Shown here: positions 11,767-21,261 of the stretch, in pieces
How positions within the stretch are numbered: the first letter of the stretch is position 1
Layout of the letters: each line of letters opens with the position of its first letter
NCBI GenBank assembly: GCA_945883725.1
Contig: CAMCXZ010000001.1
Location: forward strand, 1-64,000
Length of the DNA: 64,000 nt
Reading direction: 5' to 3'
Source of the DNA: Bifidobacterium breve
Lineage (GTDB): Bacteria; Actinomycetota; Actinomycetes; Nanopelagicales; Nanopelagicaceae
Notes under the pieces: model-generated
The model's input: the letters and a program-made list of their open reading frames with translations, nothing else
What the model was told of the DNA's origin: nothing
Databases searched by the model: none
Program-made: the position numbers and the translations under genes

Positions 11767-12888
11767 TTATTTCGCGGTTGAACAAGCGTTTTCTGAGGCT
11801 GTTTGAGTCTTAAATTTATCTACGATCGTAGTTGTAGGCGAGGCACTCGCCGATGGAGTCGCCTTAACCTCATCGATAATTGGTTGATCGTTCAACAAGC
11901 GATTAAAAAGATCAGGCGCTAAGACGCTATCCCAGATTACGACCGAGCCAACGCCAGCTGCTCGACCATTCGCATTTGAGAGCGGAACGGTCAGTGTGCG
12001 GACTCGATCAGCTGATAAATTCTTTAACTGCTTACCCAGAGTTAAAAGATCATTCTTATTAAACTCATTATCGGTCGTTACAGTCTTAATCGCTGCGTTG
12101 AAGAAATTAATTAACTTTATTGGATTCAATAATGTGCCGGTGCTGGTTGCCTTCTGCAAGACCGCCGACATAAATTCTTGCTGACGTTTCATCCGGCCAA
12201 TATCGCCTTGTCCATCAAAATATCGCGTGCGTACATACTTGAGAGCTTTAATTCCATCGAGAGTCTGAAGACCAGCCGAAAGTTTCAAGTTAGATTTAGA
12301 ATCTTTAATATCTTTTTTCACGCAAACATCAATCCCACCGAGTGCATCAATGACGTTTTTAAAACCTAAGAAATTAATCTCAATGTAATGATCAATTCGA
12401 AGCCCGGTTTCACCTTCCAGGGTCTCGATTAAGAGTGGAGCTCCTCCGAAACTAAAGGCGGCATTTAATTTATTTTTGCGTGCCGGAACTATCGTGGTTT
12501 TGTCCAAACTGCTCACGTGTTCTGGAATTGTCACTAATGAATCTCGGGGGAGTGAGATAATTACCGCGCTATCGCGATCTTTGCTGATGTGCACAAGTAT
12601 CATCGTGTCTGATCGGGCACCGGCGGCAACTTCAGTTCCACCAACCCAAAGGTCACGGATTTGGTCTTTAGTTAAACCTTCACGGTTATCTGAACCAACC
12701 AGCAAAAGATTCATCGCACTCGTCGGCTTTTCAGGGCGGTTTTTAATATTGGCAAAAGCATCAGTTCGATTCAGAGATCCGCTAACACGGCCTAGCCCCA
12801 GCCAACCAATCGCTGAAAGAGCCACAATTCCTACTGAAACTGAGGTAATCACCCGAATAGCGCGGCTGTGTTTGCGAGGCGAAGACAT
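11767..12888 (-). CDS. LytR-CpsA-Psr (LCP) family protein
   Basis: LLVGSDNREG, DTMILVHI, SLPRDSLV, ALKYVRTRY motifs; N-terminal TM helix. Confidence 0.92.
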   Translation of the reverse strand: MSSPRKHSRAIRVITSVSVGIVALSAIGWLGLGRVSGSLNRTDAFANIKNRPEKPTSAMNLLLVGSDNREGLTKDQIRDLWVGGTEVAAGARSDTMILVHISKDRDSAVIISLPRDSLVTIPEHVSSLDKTTIVPARKNKLNAAFSFGGAPLLIETLEGETGLRIDHYIEINFLGFKNVIDALGGIDVCVKKDIKDSKSNLKLSAGLQTLDGIKALKYVRTRYFDGQGDIGRMKRQQEFMSAVLQKATSTGTLLNPIKLINFFNAAIKTVTTDNEFNKNDLLTLGKQLKNLSADRVRTLTVPLSNANGRAAGVGSVVIWDSVLAPDLFNRLLNDQPIIDEVKATPSASASPTTTIVDKFKTQTASENACSTAK

Positions 12889-12900
12889 GGTGAAAGCGTA
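12889..12900 (-). promoter_or_regulatory. Leaderless-type -10, LCP gene: TACGCT-N6-ATG
   Basis: Hexamer 12895-12900 on minus strand. Confidence 0.6.
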
Positions 12901-12924
12901 CTTGGACGATACGGTTTAGGGGCT

Positions 12925-13929
12925 ATGACTACCGCACCTACCCCGAGAAAAGTTGAGTTATCTTCCTCACCGGATCTCTCAGTCATTTTGCCAGTTCTAA
13001 ATGAGGCAAACCATTTAGCTGATGCAGTAAAAGCGATCCTTTCACAGGATTATCAAGGCAAGTTCGAAGTTATTCTGGCAATTGGACCATCGAAAGATGA
13101 AACTCTTGAAATTGCTAATGAGTTAGCTAAATCTGATTCACGAGTCGTTGTCGTATTAAATCCAACTGGGCGAACTGCAGCTGGTTTAAATCTTGCGCTA
13201 GCGAAGTCAAATTCACCAATTATTGTAAGAGTCGATGGACATGCTGAAATCCCTAGCAATTATCTTTCCATCGCAGTTGAATTACTTCGCAAGACTGGCG
13301 CAGTAAATGTTGGTGGACTAATGGGCGCAGTTGGCAAAACTAAATTTGAAAAGAGTGTAGCCCGTGCTATGCGCAGCCCACTTGGTGTCGGTGCTGCAAA
13401 GTTTCACACTGGAGGTAGCTCTGGTGAAGTAGATACCGTTTATCTTGGTTGCTTTTTGCGAGAGGCACTTAATGAAATTGGTGGTTTTGACGAAAGATTT
13501 ATTCGTGCCCAAGACTGGGAACTAAACTTTCGATTACGCGAACGTGGCGGGAAAATTTATTTTGATCCGCGACTAGAAGTCACTTATCGACCAAGACCAA
13601 ATTTGGCAGCCCTGGCAAAACAATATTTTGAATATGGCCGTTGGCGAAGAGTTGTATCGCGAAAACATGCCGGCACAATTAATTATCGATATTTAGCTCC
13701 ACCTCTTGCACTGGCTGGAACCTCAATTTCGATCATTGCAGGTTCAATTCTCTCGCCATTGCTATATATTCCAGCCGGAGTTTATGCTGGTTTCACGCTG
13801 GTAGCTGGAATAGTGCTCGGCAAAGGTTTGCTAGAAAAGATCATGATGCCTGCTGTCCTAGTTACGATGCAGATGGCTTGGGGCGCAGGATTCATAACCT
13901 CGCCTAAATCATTAGTGCCCCAGGATTAA
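12925..13929 (+). CDS. Glycosyltransferase family 2
   Basis: SVILPVLNEANHLADAVKAILSQDY, GT-A fold motifs, C-terminal TM segments; start refined to ATG 12925. Confidence 0.88.
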   Translation: MTTAPTPRKVELSSSPDLSVILPVLNEANHLADAVKAILSQDYQGKFEVILAIGPSKDETLEIANELAKSDSRVVVVLNPTGRTAAGLNLALAKSNSPIIVRVDGHAEIPSNYLSIAVELLRKTGAVNVGGLMGAVGKTKFEKSVARAMRSPLGVGAAKFHTGGSSGEVDTVYLGCFLREALNEIGGFDERFIRAQDWELNFRLRERGGKIYFDPRLEVTYRPRPNLAALAKQYFEYGRWRRVVSRKHAGTINYRYLAPPLALAGTSISIIAGSILSPLLYIPAGVYAGFTLVAGIVLGKGLLEKIMMPAVLVTMQMAWGAGFITSPKSLVPQD

Positions 13930-13931
13930 CC

Positions 13932-15209
13932 TTGAAACGACCTAACTTTGGTGCTCTGGTGCCCGTTCTTCTTTCAACGCTAGTTCTGGCTAATCTGCCT
14001 TCAGCTTTTGCCGAAGTACCTGTCGCAATTTCATTCTCAGGTAAAGGTTATGGTCATGGCGTTGGAATGAGTCAGATTGGCGCCCGTGGCCTAGCCTTAG
14101 CAGGAGATTCCGCGACGGCAATTATAAATTATTACTATCCCGGCAGCGATGTCATGCCATTGACTGATGATCAAATTCTACGAGTAAGCATTGGCCACCA
14201 ATTAACAGCAGCTTCACTAAAAAGTGATTCTCCAGGCATGTCGTTGCAATTAATTTCTGGCGATGGCACAGAACCACAAATTATCTCCACATTAGTAGCA
14301 AAAGATTCCGTCAGGTTAACAGTGGCCGATAAGCAAATTGCGATAACTACAACTCAAGTTGGTAAAACAACAATATTAACTCCAGTTGACCAGTTAACGA
14401 TTCGCTGGAGTGGCACGAGATATTTAGCTGGAACAGATTCAGTTTTATCTTTAACGCATACCAAGAAAACTAAGAAGTATCGCTACGGCCAGATCCAAGT
14501 CAAAGTAATCAAAGATGCCAAACTTGGCAACCGGTTGGCAATTATTAATCAAGTCAGATTGCATGATGAGTATCTATGGGGGATCAGTGAGGTTCCGTCC
14601 TCTTGGCCAGCTGCAGCGCTTGAAGCACAAGCCATTGCATCTCGTAGTTTTGCCATGAGTAAAGTTGGCAAAGTTCTAAAGAGTTGCGATTGTGAACTCT
14701 ATTCATCAATTAACGACCAGAATTTTGCCGGATATGCCAAAGAAGCTGAACCTAAGTGGGGTCAAATCTGGAAAGCTGCTGTATCTCGGACATCAGTTAC
14801 TGAGACAACTGGCTTAACTGTTACTCGTAGCTCACTACCGATTAGAACTTATTTTGGCTCTTCAACAGGCGGTGTAACTGAAACTTCAAAAAATGCTTGG
14901 GGGACTGATGTGGGCTACACCTTCTCAGTTCCAGATCCCTGGTCACTTGATCCGAAGTTGAATCCGAATTTCTACAAGTGGAAACGAGATATCTCGCAAT
15001 CAGTACTGGCTACTACTTTTGGGTTGCCAGATGTTGCCTCGGTCAAAGTCTTATCTCTTAATGAAACTGGTTCAGTCAAACTTATTGAGGGTAGATCAAG
15101 TGCCGGCAAGAAAGTTAAATTAAGCGGAGAAACTTTTCGCAGTCGCAGCAAACTGCCATCAACTTGGTTTTCCCCGAGCAGTGAAGTGTTAGTTAGCGTG
15201 CAAAACTGA
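13932..15209 (+). CDS. SpoIID/LytB domain protein
   Basis: [46 protein letters not shown]; signal peptide; TTG start. Confidence 0.87.
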   Translation: MKRPNFGALVPVLLSTLVLANLPSAFAEVPVAISFSGKGYGHGVGMSQIGARGLALAGDSATAIINYYYPGSDVMPLTDDQILRVSIGHQLTAASLKSDSPGMSLQLISGDGTEPQIISTLVAKDSVRLTVADKQIAITTTQVGKTTILTPVDQLTIRWSGTRYLAGTDSVLSLTHTKKTKKYRYGQIQVKVIKDAKLGNRLAIINQVRLHDEYLWGISEVPSSWPAAALEAQAIASRSFAMSKVGKVLKSCDCELYSSINDQNFAGYAKEAEPKWGQIWKAAVSRTSVTETTGLTVTRSSLPIRTYFGSSTGGVTETSKNAWGTDVGYTFSVPDPWSLDPKLNPNFYKWKRDISQSVLATTFGLPDVASVKVLSLNETGSVKLIEGRSSAGKKVKLSGETFRSRSKLPSTWFSPSSEVLVSVQN

Positions 15210-16124
15210 GTTAAGTCCGCCCCATGTGCCGGTGCGCATAACAGCTTCAAGAGCGCCACTCTGTGAGTTGCGACGGAATAGCAAATTGTTAGCACCAGAA
15301 AGCGTTGCTGCTTTGACTACTTCACCATCTGGCAGCAATACTTTGGCAGCAGCAGTTACATAAGTGCCAGATTCAATTACACAGTTATCGCCTAGTGAAA
15401 TTCCACAACCAGAATTGGCACCTAGCAAGCAATTCTCGCCAATCGAAATTACTTCTTTGCCCCCACCGCTTAAAGTGCCCATGATCGAAGCGCTGCCGCC
15501 AATATCGCTGCCATTACCAACAACAACGCCAGCTGAAATGCGTCCCTCTACCATCGAAGTTCCGAGTGTGCCGGCATTGAAATTTACAAAACCTTCGTGC
15601 ATAACTGTTGTACCGCTAGCTAAGTGAGCGCCAAGTCTTACTCGGTCGGCATCAGCGATACGAACTCCGCTTGGAACTACATAATCAACCATGCGTGGAA
15701 ACTTATCTACGCCGTAGACCGCAACGTGTTGTCCAGTTGCTGCACGTATTTTGGCACGAGTCATTTCAAAATTATCAACAGGGCATGGACCAACTGAAGT
15801 CCAAACCACATTATTTAGAATCCCAAAAATTCCATCGAGTGATTGTCCGTGAGGTTTAACTAGGCGATGCGAAAGTAAATGTAAACGCAAGTAAGCATCA
15901 CTTACTGATGCTGGTGGTGTAGCTAAATCAATTTCAATGGCAACTAATTCGCTACGAACTCCGCGTGCATTGTCAGATGCAGCAAGTAAAGCTAATTCAG
16001 CAGGTGCGTTTGCGGGCAAAGCGCCTAAAGCAGGTGCTGGGAACCAAGTATCAAGAACGGTGCCATCTTTTTCGCCACCATTGATTAAAGTGGCAATTCC
16101 ATATCCAGCTGCTCGTTGCGACAT
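15189..16124 (-). CDS. dapD: 2,3,4,5-tetrahydropyridine-2,6-dicarboxylate N-succinyltransferase
   Basis: Left-handed beta-helix hexapeptides, [34 protein letters not shown]. Confidence 0.93.
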   Translation of the reverse strand: MSQRAAGYGIATLINGGEKDGTVLDTWFPAPALGALPANAPAELALLAASDNARGVRSELVAIEIDLATPPASVSDAYLRLHLLSHRLVKPHGQSLDGIFGILNNVVWTSVGPCPVDNFEMTRAKIRAATGQHVAVYGVDKFPRMVDYVVPSGVRIADADRVRLGAHLASGTTVMHEGFVNFNAGTLGTSMVEGRISAGVVVGNGSDIGGSASIMGTLSGGGKEVISIGENCLLGANSGCGISLGDNCVIESGTYVTAAAKVLLPDGEVVKAATLSGANNLLFRRNSQSGALEAVMRTGTWGGLNSVLHAN

Positions 16125-16136
16125 AAGACAAGCCTA
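16125..16136 (-). promoter_or_regulatory. Leaderless-type -10, dapD: TAGGCT-N6-ATG
   Basis: Hexamer 16131-16136 on minus strand. Confidence 0.65.
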
Positions 16137-16141
16137 GCCCC

Positions 16142-16154
16142 TATCCTTACCGAC
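16142..16154 (+). promoter_or_regulatory. Leaderless-type -10, LOG gene: TATCCT-N7-ATG
   Basis: Hexamer 16142-16147. Confidence 0.65.
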
Positions 16155-16697
16155 ATGCGTATTGCCGTCTTTTGTTCATCATCACCGACTATCGATGCGA
16201 AGTACCAAGCGGTTGCAACCGAACTTGGAAATGCCATCGGTAAACAAGGCTGGGGTCTGGTATCTGGTGGAGGCCATATTTCTACGATGGGCGCGATTGG
16301 TCGTGCGGTACGCGAAGTCGGTGGACACACTATTGGCGTTATCCCACAATCCTTAGTTGATATTGAATTTGCCGACCACGATAGTGACGAACTACATGTG
16401 GTTGATTCAATGCGAGAACGTAAAGCAAAAATCGAAGATTTAGCCGATGCTTTCATCACCTTACCTGGCGGCCCCGGCACCTTAGAAGAATTTTTCGAAA
16501 TCTGGGTTGGCCGTTTTCTTAAGTTTCACGATAAGCCAGTTTTGATTCTTGATCCGCATGGCGCTTTTGCGCCACTAGTAACTCTGCTTGATCATCTAGA
16601 AGCCGAAGGCTTTGTAAAACCTGGTCAGCGCGAATTAGTAACTTGGTGCACAAGTGTTGATCAGACAATCGAAGCGCTAATAAATTCTGGTAAATGA
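16155..16697 (+). CDS. LOG family (TIGR00730-type) Rossmann protein
   Basis: SGGGHISTMGAIGRAV and LPGGPGTLEEFFEIW motifs; ATG 16155. Confidence 0.92.
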   Translation: MRIAVFCSSSPTIDAKYQAVATELGNAIGKQGWGLVSGGGHISTMGAIGRAVREVGGHTIGVIPQSLVDIEFADHDSDELHVVDSMRERKAKIEDLADAFITLPGGPGTLEEFFEIWVGRFLKFHDKPVLILDPHGAFAPLVTLLDHLEAEGFVKPGQRELVTWCTSVDQTIEALINSGK

Positions 16698-16698
16698 A

Positions 16699-17154
16699 GT
16701 GTCAGCTAATCAGATAAATATTCGAATCAAAATAAATGCTCCAATCGATAAAGTTTGGGCGGCAATTGCTGATTGGGAGAGTCAAGGCGACTGGATGCTG
16801 CAAACTCGCGTTTGGGTTACTTCCGATATTAGAAGTGGTGTTGGTACCTCAATTAGTGCGCTAACTGGTCCACTAGTTAAGTCAGGATTTAAGTTTGGCT
16901 TGCTAGATAAAATGGTGGTCACAAATTGGCTGCCACCGCGATTATGCGAAGTTGACCATGTCGGCAAGATTATTAAAGGCACCGGCAAGTTCGAACTAAC
17001 CGATGTTTCTAACAACCAAGAGGTTGCAACTAACTTTGATTGGTCAGAAACCATCAAAGCGCCAAAGGCGGTATTTCTATTGATCTATTTGCCCACCTAT
17101 TTAGGCGTGCGAATCTCACTTTTACGCTTTCGGAGATCTCTAACCAATCGCTAG
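16699..17154 (+). CDS. SRPBCC/polyketide cyclase-like protein
   Basis: IRIKINAPIDKVWAAIADWESQGDWM START-like N-terminus. Confidence 0.75.
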   Translation: MSANQINIRIKINAPIDKVWAAIADWESQGDWMLQTRVWVTSDIRSGVGTSISALTGPLVKSGFKFGLLDKMVVTNWLPPRLCEVDHVGKIIKGTGKFELTDVSNNQEVATNFDWSETIKAPKAVFLLIYLPTYLGVRISLLRFRRSLTNR

Positions 17155-17168
17155 TAGCCTGTACTCCT

Positions 17169-17369
17169 ATGAGCCCTCCAAAACCAGCCAAAACCTTGGC
17201 CGAAGTGCTCAATGAGTTACCCGAAGAAGAACGCATCATTTTGACGATGCATCTCTTGCGCGGGCTAGCTGCCCCAGAAATTGCCAACTTAATTGGGGTG
17301 CCGGAACGGGCAGTTCTCTCGCTTATTTCAAGCGGAAAGTCCAGATTGAGCGCCTTGCTTGGCCTTTAA
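17169..17369 (+). CDS. Small sigma-70 region 4-like HTH protein (66 aa)
   Basis: LPEEERIILTMHLLRGLAAPEIANLIGVPERAVLSLISSGKSRLSALLG matches sigma region 4 layout; no region 2. Confidence 0.65.
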   Translation: MSPPKPAKTLAEVLNELPEEERIILTMHLLRGLAAPEIANLIGVPERAVLSLISSGKSRLSALLGL

Positions 17370-17452
17370 TTGCCCTTCTTGATTTCTGTTTCACCCCCTA
17401 AATGCGAGATACTTCTCCCTCACACCCGCGTAAGATCTTTAAAGGAGTTCCA

Positions 17453-17632
17453 ATGGCTGCCATGAAACCTCGTACTGGTGATGGCCCAATGGAAGTTACC
17501 AAGGAAGCCCGCTCCCTAGTTATGCGAATTCCACTAGAAGGCGGCGGCCGTTTAGTCGTTGAAATGAATGCCGAAGAAGCCACAAATTTAAGTGCCGCGT
17601 TACACGCAGCGGTTGGGCTGATTAAGAAGTAG
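17453..17632 (+). CDS. DUF3117 domain protein
   Basis: MAAMKPRTGDGPMEVTKEARSLVMRIPLEGGGRLVVEM; AAAGGAG Shine-Dalgarno upstream. Confidence 0.92.
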   Translation: MAAMKPRTGDGPMEVTKEARSLVMRIPLEGGGRLVVEMNAEEATNLSAALHAAVGLIKK

Positions 17633-17640
17633 TAATCAGA

Positions 17641-17653
17641 TAGCCTCACGCTT
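17641..17653 (+). promoter_or_regulatory. Leaderless-type -10, pepA: TAGCCT-N7-ATG
   Basis: Hexamer 17641-17646. Confidence 0.6.
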
Positions 17654-19159
17654 ATGTCTCTACCTGCACATTTTCCAGAGCTAAAGGCGATCTCGGCAGA
17701 ACTTAAGTCTGCCGTTACCAGCGAAATTATTGCCCTTGGTTTTGTCCTGGTCGAAAATTTAGATCCGAAAGCAGAAAAAGAGTTCAAGTTAGTTGGCTCA
17801 ACGCTTTTATTGAAGAACATCGCCGATACATTTGAAATCAATCTTCTAGATGAACTTAATTTTTTTACGCCAACTGGAAAAGCGGGCGAATCTTTTGAAC
17901 TTCCAGTTAGCGCACCAGATGCTAAGACTGAACGGTTATTGCTAGTTGGTTTAGGAGATCAATCTCTGGCAGCTTTACGGTCAGCAGGTGCCACAGTTGG
18001 ACGCAAGGTAAAAGGCAAAGCACAAAGCATTACAACTTTATGCGCAACAACTGATGCAGCCGCAACGGCACATGCCATCTCGGCAACTATGGGTGCCTAT
18101 ATCTGGAATTTAAAGAGTGGACCTAAGCCACTGAAGCCAACTATTTCTCTTTCGGTCTCAACTTTGGCGTTAAAACGTGCCCTCGCTATTGCAGCTGCGG
18201 TTTGGCGTGCTCGCGATCTAGTGCACACGCCCGCAAACATAAAAACACCAGCCTGGATGGCCGCAAATGCCAAGACCGTGGCTAAAGAACGAAATATTTC
18301 AATAAAAGTATTAGCCGGAAAAGAACTAGCGCCATTTGGTGGCTTAGTTGCGGTTGGAAATTCTTCACGCAAGTCACCGCCTCGCTTTATCGAGATTACA
18401 TATGCGCCAAAAGGTTCTAGCAATTGGCCGCACGTTGTTTTAGTTGGCAAAGGAATTACTTTTGACACCGGCGGATATTCTATGAAGCGCCCTTACGACA
18501 CGATGATGGCGATGAAAACCGACATGGCTGGTGCTGCTGCAGTTCTCTGCGTTGTAAGCGCACTTCCTGAGTTAGCGCCGCGTGTTCGTGTTACAGCGCT
18601 ATTGATGTGTGCTGAAAATGCAGTATCTGGCACCGCCCAACGCCCTAGCGATGTCGTAACACATTTCGGAGGCACTACTACTGAAGTTTTAAACACTGAT
18701 GCTGAAGGTCGTCTAGTACTAGCCGATGGACTAGCTTATGCAAATTTAAAGTTAAAACCAGATTATCTAATCGATGTAGCAACACTAACTGGCTCAGCAA
18801 CATTAGGTCTCGGTCGACAATACGCGGCAATGTATTCGCGTGATGACAAGTTAGCCGCAAAATTATATGAACTCGGAAATGAATCTGGCGATCGAGTTTG
18901 GCGGATGCCACTTGTCAATGATTACATTGATGCACTCGAGAGTGATATCGCAGATATTAATAACACGGCCGATAAAGGTGACTACAACGCTGGTTCCGTA
19001 ACCGCTGCGTTGTTCCTAGAAAAGTTTGTGGGCGAACGTAAATGGGTGCACTTTGATATTGCCGGTACTGGCCGCAGTGAAGTTGATGCCGGTGAGAACC
19101 CTAAAGGTGGCACTGGTTTCGGAGTCCGCTTACTAACTACTTGGATTTCATCCTTATGA
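17654..19159 (+). CDS. pepA: Leucyl aminopeptidase
   Basis: NTDAEGRLVLADGLAYA, GKGITFDTGGYSMK motifs. Confidence 0.95.
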   Translation: MSLPAHFPELKAISAELKSAVTSEIIALGFVLVENLDPKAEKEFKLVGSTLLLKNIADTFEINLLDELNFFTPTGKAGESFELPVSAPDAKTERLLLVGLGDQSLAALRSAGATVGRKVKGKAQSITTLCATTDAAATAHAISATMGAYIWNLKSGPKPLKPTISLSVSTLALKRALAIAAAVWRARDLVHTPANIKTPAWMAANAKTVAKERNISIKVLAGKELAPFGGLVAVGNSSRKSPPRFIEITYAPKGSSNWPHVVLVGKGITFDTGGYSMKRPYDTMMAMKTDMAGAAAVLCVVSALPELAPRVRVTALLMCAENAVSGTAQRPSDVVTHFGGTTTEVLNTDAEGRLVLADGLAYANLKLKPDYLIDVATLTGSATLGLGRQYAAMYSRDDKLAAKLYELGNESGDRVWRMPLVNDYIDALESDIADINNTADKGDYNAGSVTAALFLEKFVGERKWVHFDIAGTGRSEVDAGENPKGGTGFGVRLLTTWISSL

Positions 19160-19782
19160 TTTCAAACTTGTTTGACTATTCCGAAAACTTTAATCCCGAA
19201 GATGTTGTACTAGAGCATGCTCGAGCGCGTGGGGTAGAAGTTGGTGCCAATGACATCAGTGTCGGCACTGGAGTCTTTTTACAGCAATTGGCACATTTGC
19301 TATCAGCGCAATCAGTAGTTGAAGTAGGTACCGGTTCTGGTGTTGGAAGCCTATATTTACTGCGCGGCATGATCGATAGTGGCACTTTAACTTCAATCGA
19401 TGACGAAATAGAGCATGCTCGAATTGCGAAGATGGCTTTTTATGAGGCCGAGATTGAAGCAGCCCGGTTTCGCCTGATTACCAATCCAGTCATGGATGTT
19501 CTAAGCAAGTTAACTGATCGTGCTTATGACCTGGTGATCTTGCGCCATGACCCGATTGATTTAACTTACACAATTGATGAAGCTCATCGAATATTGCGAA
19601 GCGGGGGAGTCTTAGTAATTGACTCGTTCTTTGGCGGCGGCAAAGTGCCAGATCCAGCACAGCGCGATCCAAAGACAATTGCCCTTCGCGAGGCTGGGAA
19701 AAGAATCAAAACCAACCGTGACCATTGGCAGAGTTCGCTATTGCCAGTCGGAGATGGTTTGTTGATCGCAACAAAGTTATAG
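19156..19782 (+). CDS. O-methyltransferase (SAM-dependent)
   Basis: VVEVGTGSGVGSLYLLRGM SAM motif; upstream of htrA. Confidence 0.87.
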   Translation: MISNLFDYSENFNPEDVVLEHARARGVEVGANDISVGTGVFLQQLAHLLSAQSVVEVGTGSGVGSLYLLRGMIDSGTLTSIDDEIEHARIAKMAFYEAEIEAARFRLITNPVMDVLSKLTDRAYDLVILRHDPIDLTYTIDEAHRILRSGGVLVIDSFFGGGKVPDPAQRDPKTIALREAGKRIKTNRDHWQSSLLPVGDGLLIATKL

Positions 19783-19794
19783 CAAGATAGCCTC

Positions 19795-20928
19795 ATGTCC
19801 AAGCCAGCGCGGATCTTTCGCCGCAAGCCAAATCAATTAATCTTTCTGGAAGATCTTGAAGCAACTGCCAGCAAGAAGCGCACCTTGCCAACTGCATCTA
19901 TCGTTGTGCTCGCAGTGGTTGCCGGATTATTAGGTGGCGTACTTGGCCAAGATGCAACTAGAGGTTTAATTTCAAGTGGCGTTAATTTAGTTTCGTCCAA
20001 TTCGACCATTGAACGTTCACCAGATTCGGTTGCCGGCCTTGCTGCTCGTGTTCTGCCATCAGTGGTATCAATCGAGACTTTGTCATCCGATGGTGGCTCC
20101 ACTGGTTCTGGGTTTGTAATTGATCCAAATGGATATTTGTTAACAAATAATCACGTAGTAGCTGATGCAGTGACAATAAAAGTAATGTTAAACGATGGTC
20201 GTGAATTCACGGCTAAAATTCTTGGCCGCGATGAATCATACGATTTAGCTGTTTTAAAAATATCAGCAACTGGATTAAAGGCACTTCAATTTGGTGATAG
20301 CGATAAAGTCCAAGTGGGAGATCCAGTAATTGCGATTGGCTCACCACTTGGTTTATCTGGCACAGTAACGCAAGGAATTATTAGTGCAAAAAATCGCCCC
20401 GTCACTGTAGGAGATCGCGATAGTTCAACCTCATTTATTAGTGCGCTACAAACAGATGCTGCAATTAATCCTGGCAATTCAGGCGGACCATTAGTCGATG
20501 CAACTGGTGCAGTAATTGGTGTTAATTCGGCGATTGCATCCCTTGGCAGCAGCTTAGGTTCGCAAACGGGTTCAATTGGTCTCGGTTTTGCTATTCCGAT
20601 TAATCAAGCTCGCAAAACAGCTGATCAACTAATAAAGAATGGTAAAGCTACATATCCAGTTATTGGCGTTGCTATAGATATGAGTTACAACAGCGGTGGA
20701 GCGTTAATTGCGAAAAAGGCTTCGGCAATCTTGCCTGGTGGGCCAGCGGCAAAAGCCGGTTTGCTGCCAGGAGATCTAATAACTGCCATAGATGGCATGA
20801 AAGTAACTACCCCCGAAGAATTAATCGTTGAAATTCGCACACATGACGTCGGTGATGAGGTAACGATTACCTATATCCGCGGTAAAGAGAGTCGTACTGC
20901 GAAGTTAATTCTGATCGCCGGCAAATAA
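19795..20928 (+). CDS. htrA: Trypsin-like serine protease with PDZ domain
   Basis: TGSGFVIDPNGYLLTNNHVV, NPGNSGGPL, PDZ domain, N-terminal TM. Confidence 0.94.
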   Translation: MSKPARIFRRKPNQLIFLEDLEATASKKRTLPTASIVVLAVVAGLLGGVLGQDATRGLISSGVNLVSSNSTIERSPDSVAGLAARVLPSVVSIETLSSDGGSTGSGFVIDPNGYLLTNNHVVADAVTIKVMLNDGREFTAKILGRDESYDLAVLKISATGLKALQFGDSDKVQVGDPVIAIGSPLGLSGTVTQGIISAKNRPVTVGDRDSSTSFISALQTDAAINPGNSGGPLVDATGAVIGVNSAIASLGSSLGSQTGSIGLGFAIPINQARKTADQLIKNGKATYPVIGVAIDMSYNSGGALIAKKASAILPGGPAAKAGLLPGDLITAIDGMKVTTPEELIVEIRTHDVGDEVTITYIRGKESRTAKLILIAGK

Positions 20929-20937
20929 TGCAACCGA

Positions 20938-20949
20938 TAGGCTAGCCAA
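20938..20949 (+). promoter_or_regulatory. Leaderless-type -10, tatB: TAGGCT-N6-ATG
   Basis: Hexamer 20938-20943. Confidence 0.6.
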
Positions 20950-21261
20950 ATGTTCTTCGATCTCGGCGCTGGTGAATTACTTGGCTTAGCCGTTTTGGGC
21001 ATGATTTTAGTTGGGCCTGAACGTTTGCCACGGTTAGCCAGCGATGCGGCAAAATTAGTTAAGAAGTTGCGAAGTATTTCAAATTCGGCAACTGCTGAAT
21101 TGCGCGAGAACCTCGGGCCAGGTTTCGAAGATTTGCAACCGTCAGATTTAAACCCAAAGACATTTATCAAAAAGCAGATTAACGATGTGCTTGCCCAAGA
21201 AGATGCTCCACAAAAGAGTAAGCCAACCTTTGAAAGCAAAATAGATCCGGACTTAATATGA
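20950..21261 (+). CDS. tatB: Sec-independent protein translocase TatB
   Basis: FFDLGAGELLGLAVLGMILVGPERLPRLASDAA; follows htrA. Confidence 0.88.
   Translation: MFFDLGAGELLGLAVLGMILVGPERLPRLASDAAKLVKKLRSISNSATAELRENLGPGFEDLQPSDLNPKTFIKKQINDVLAQEDAPQKSKPTFESKIDPDLI

Noticed and set aside
12476-12919. 147-aa plus-strand ORF antisense to the LCP gene
   Set aside because: Shadow ORF opposite a convincing LCP protein
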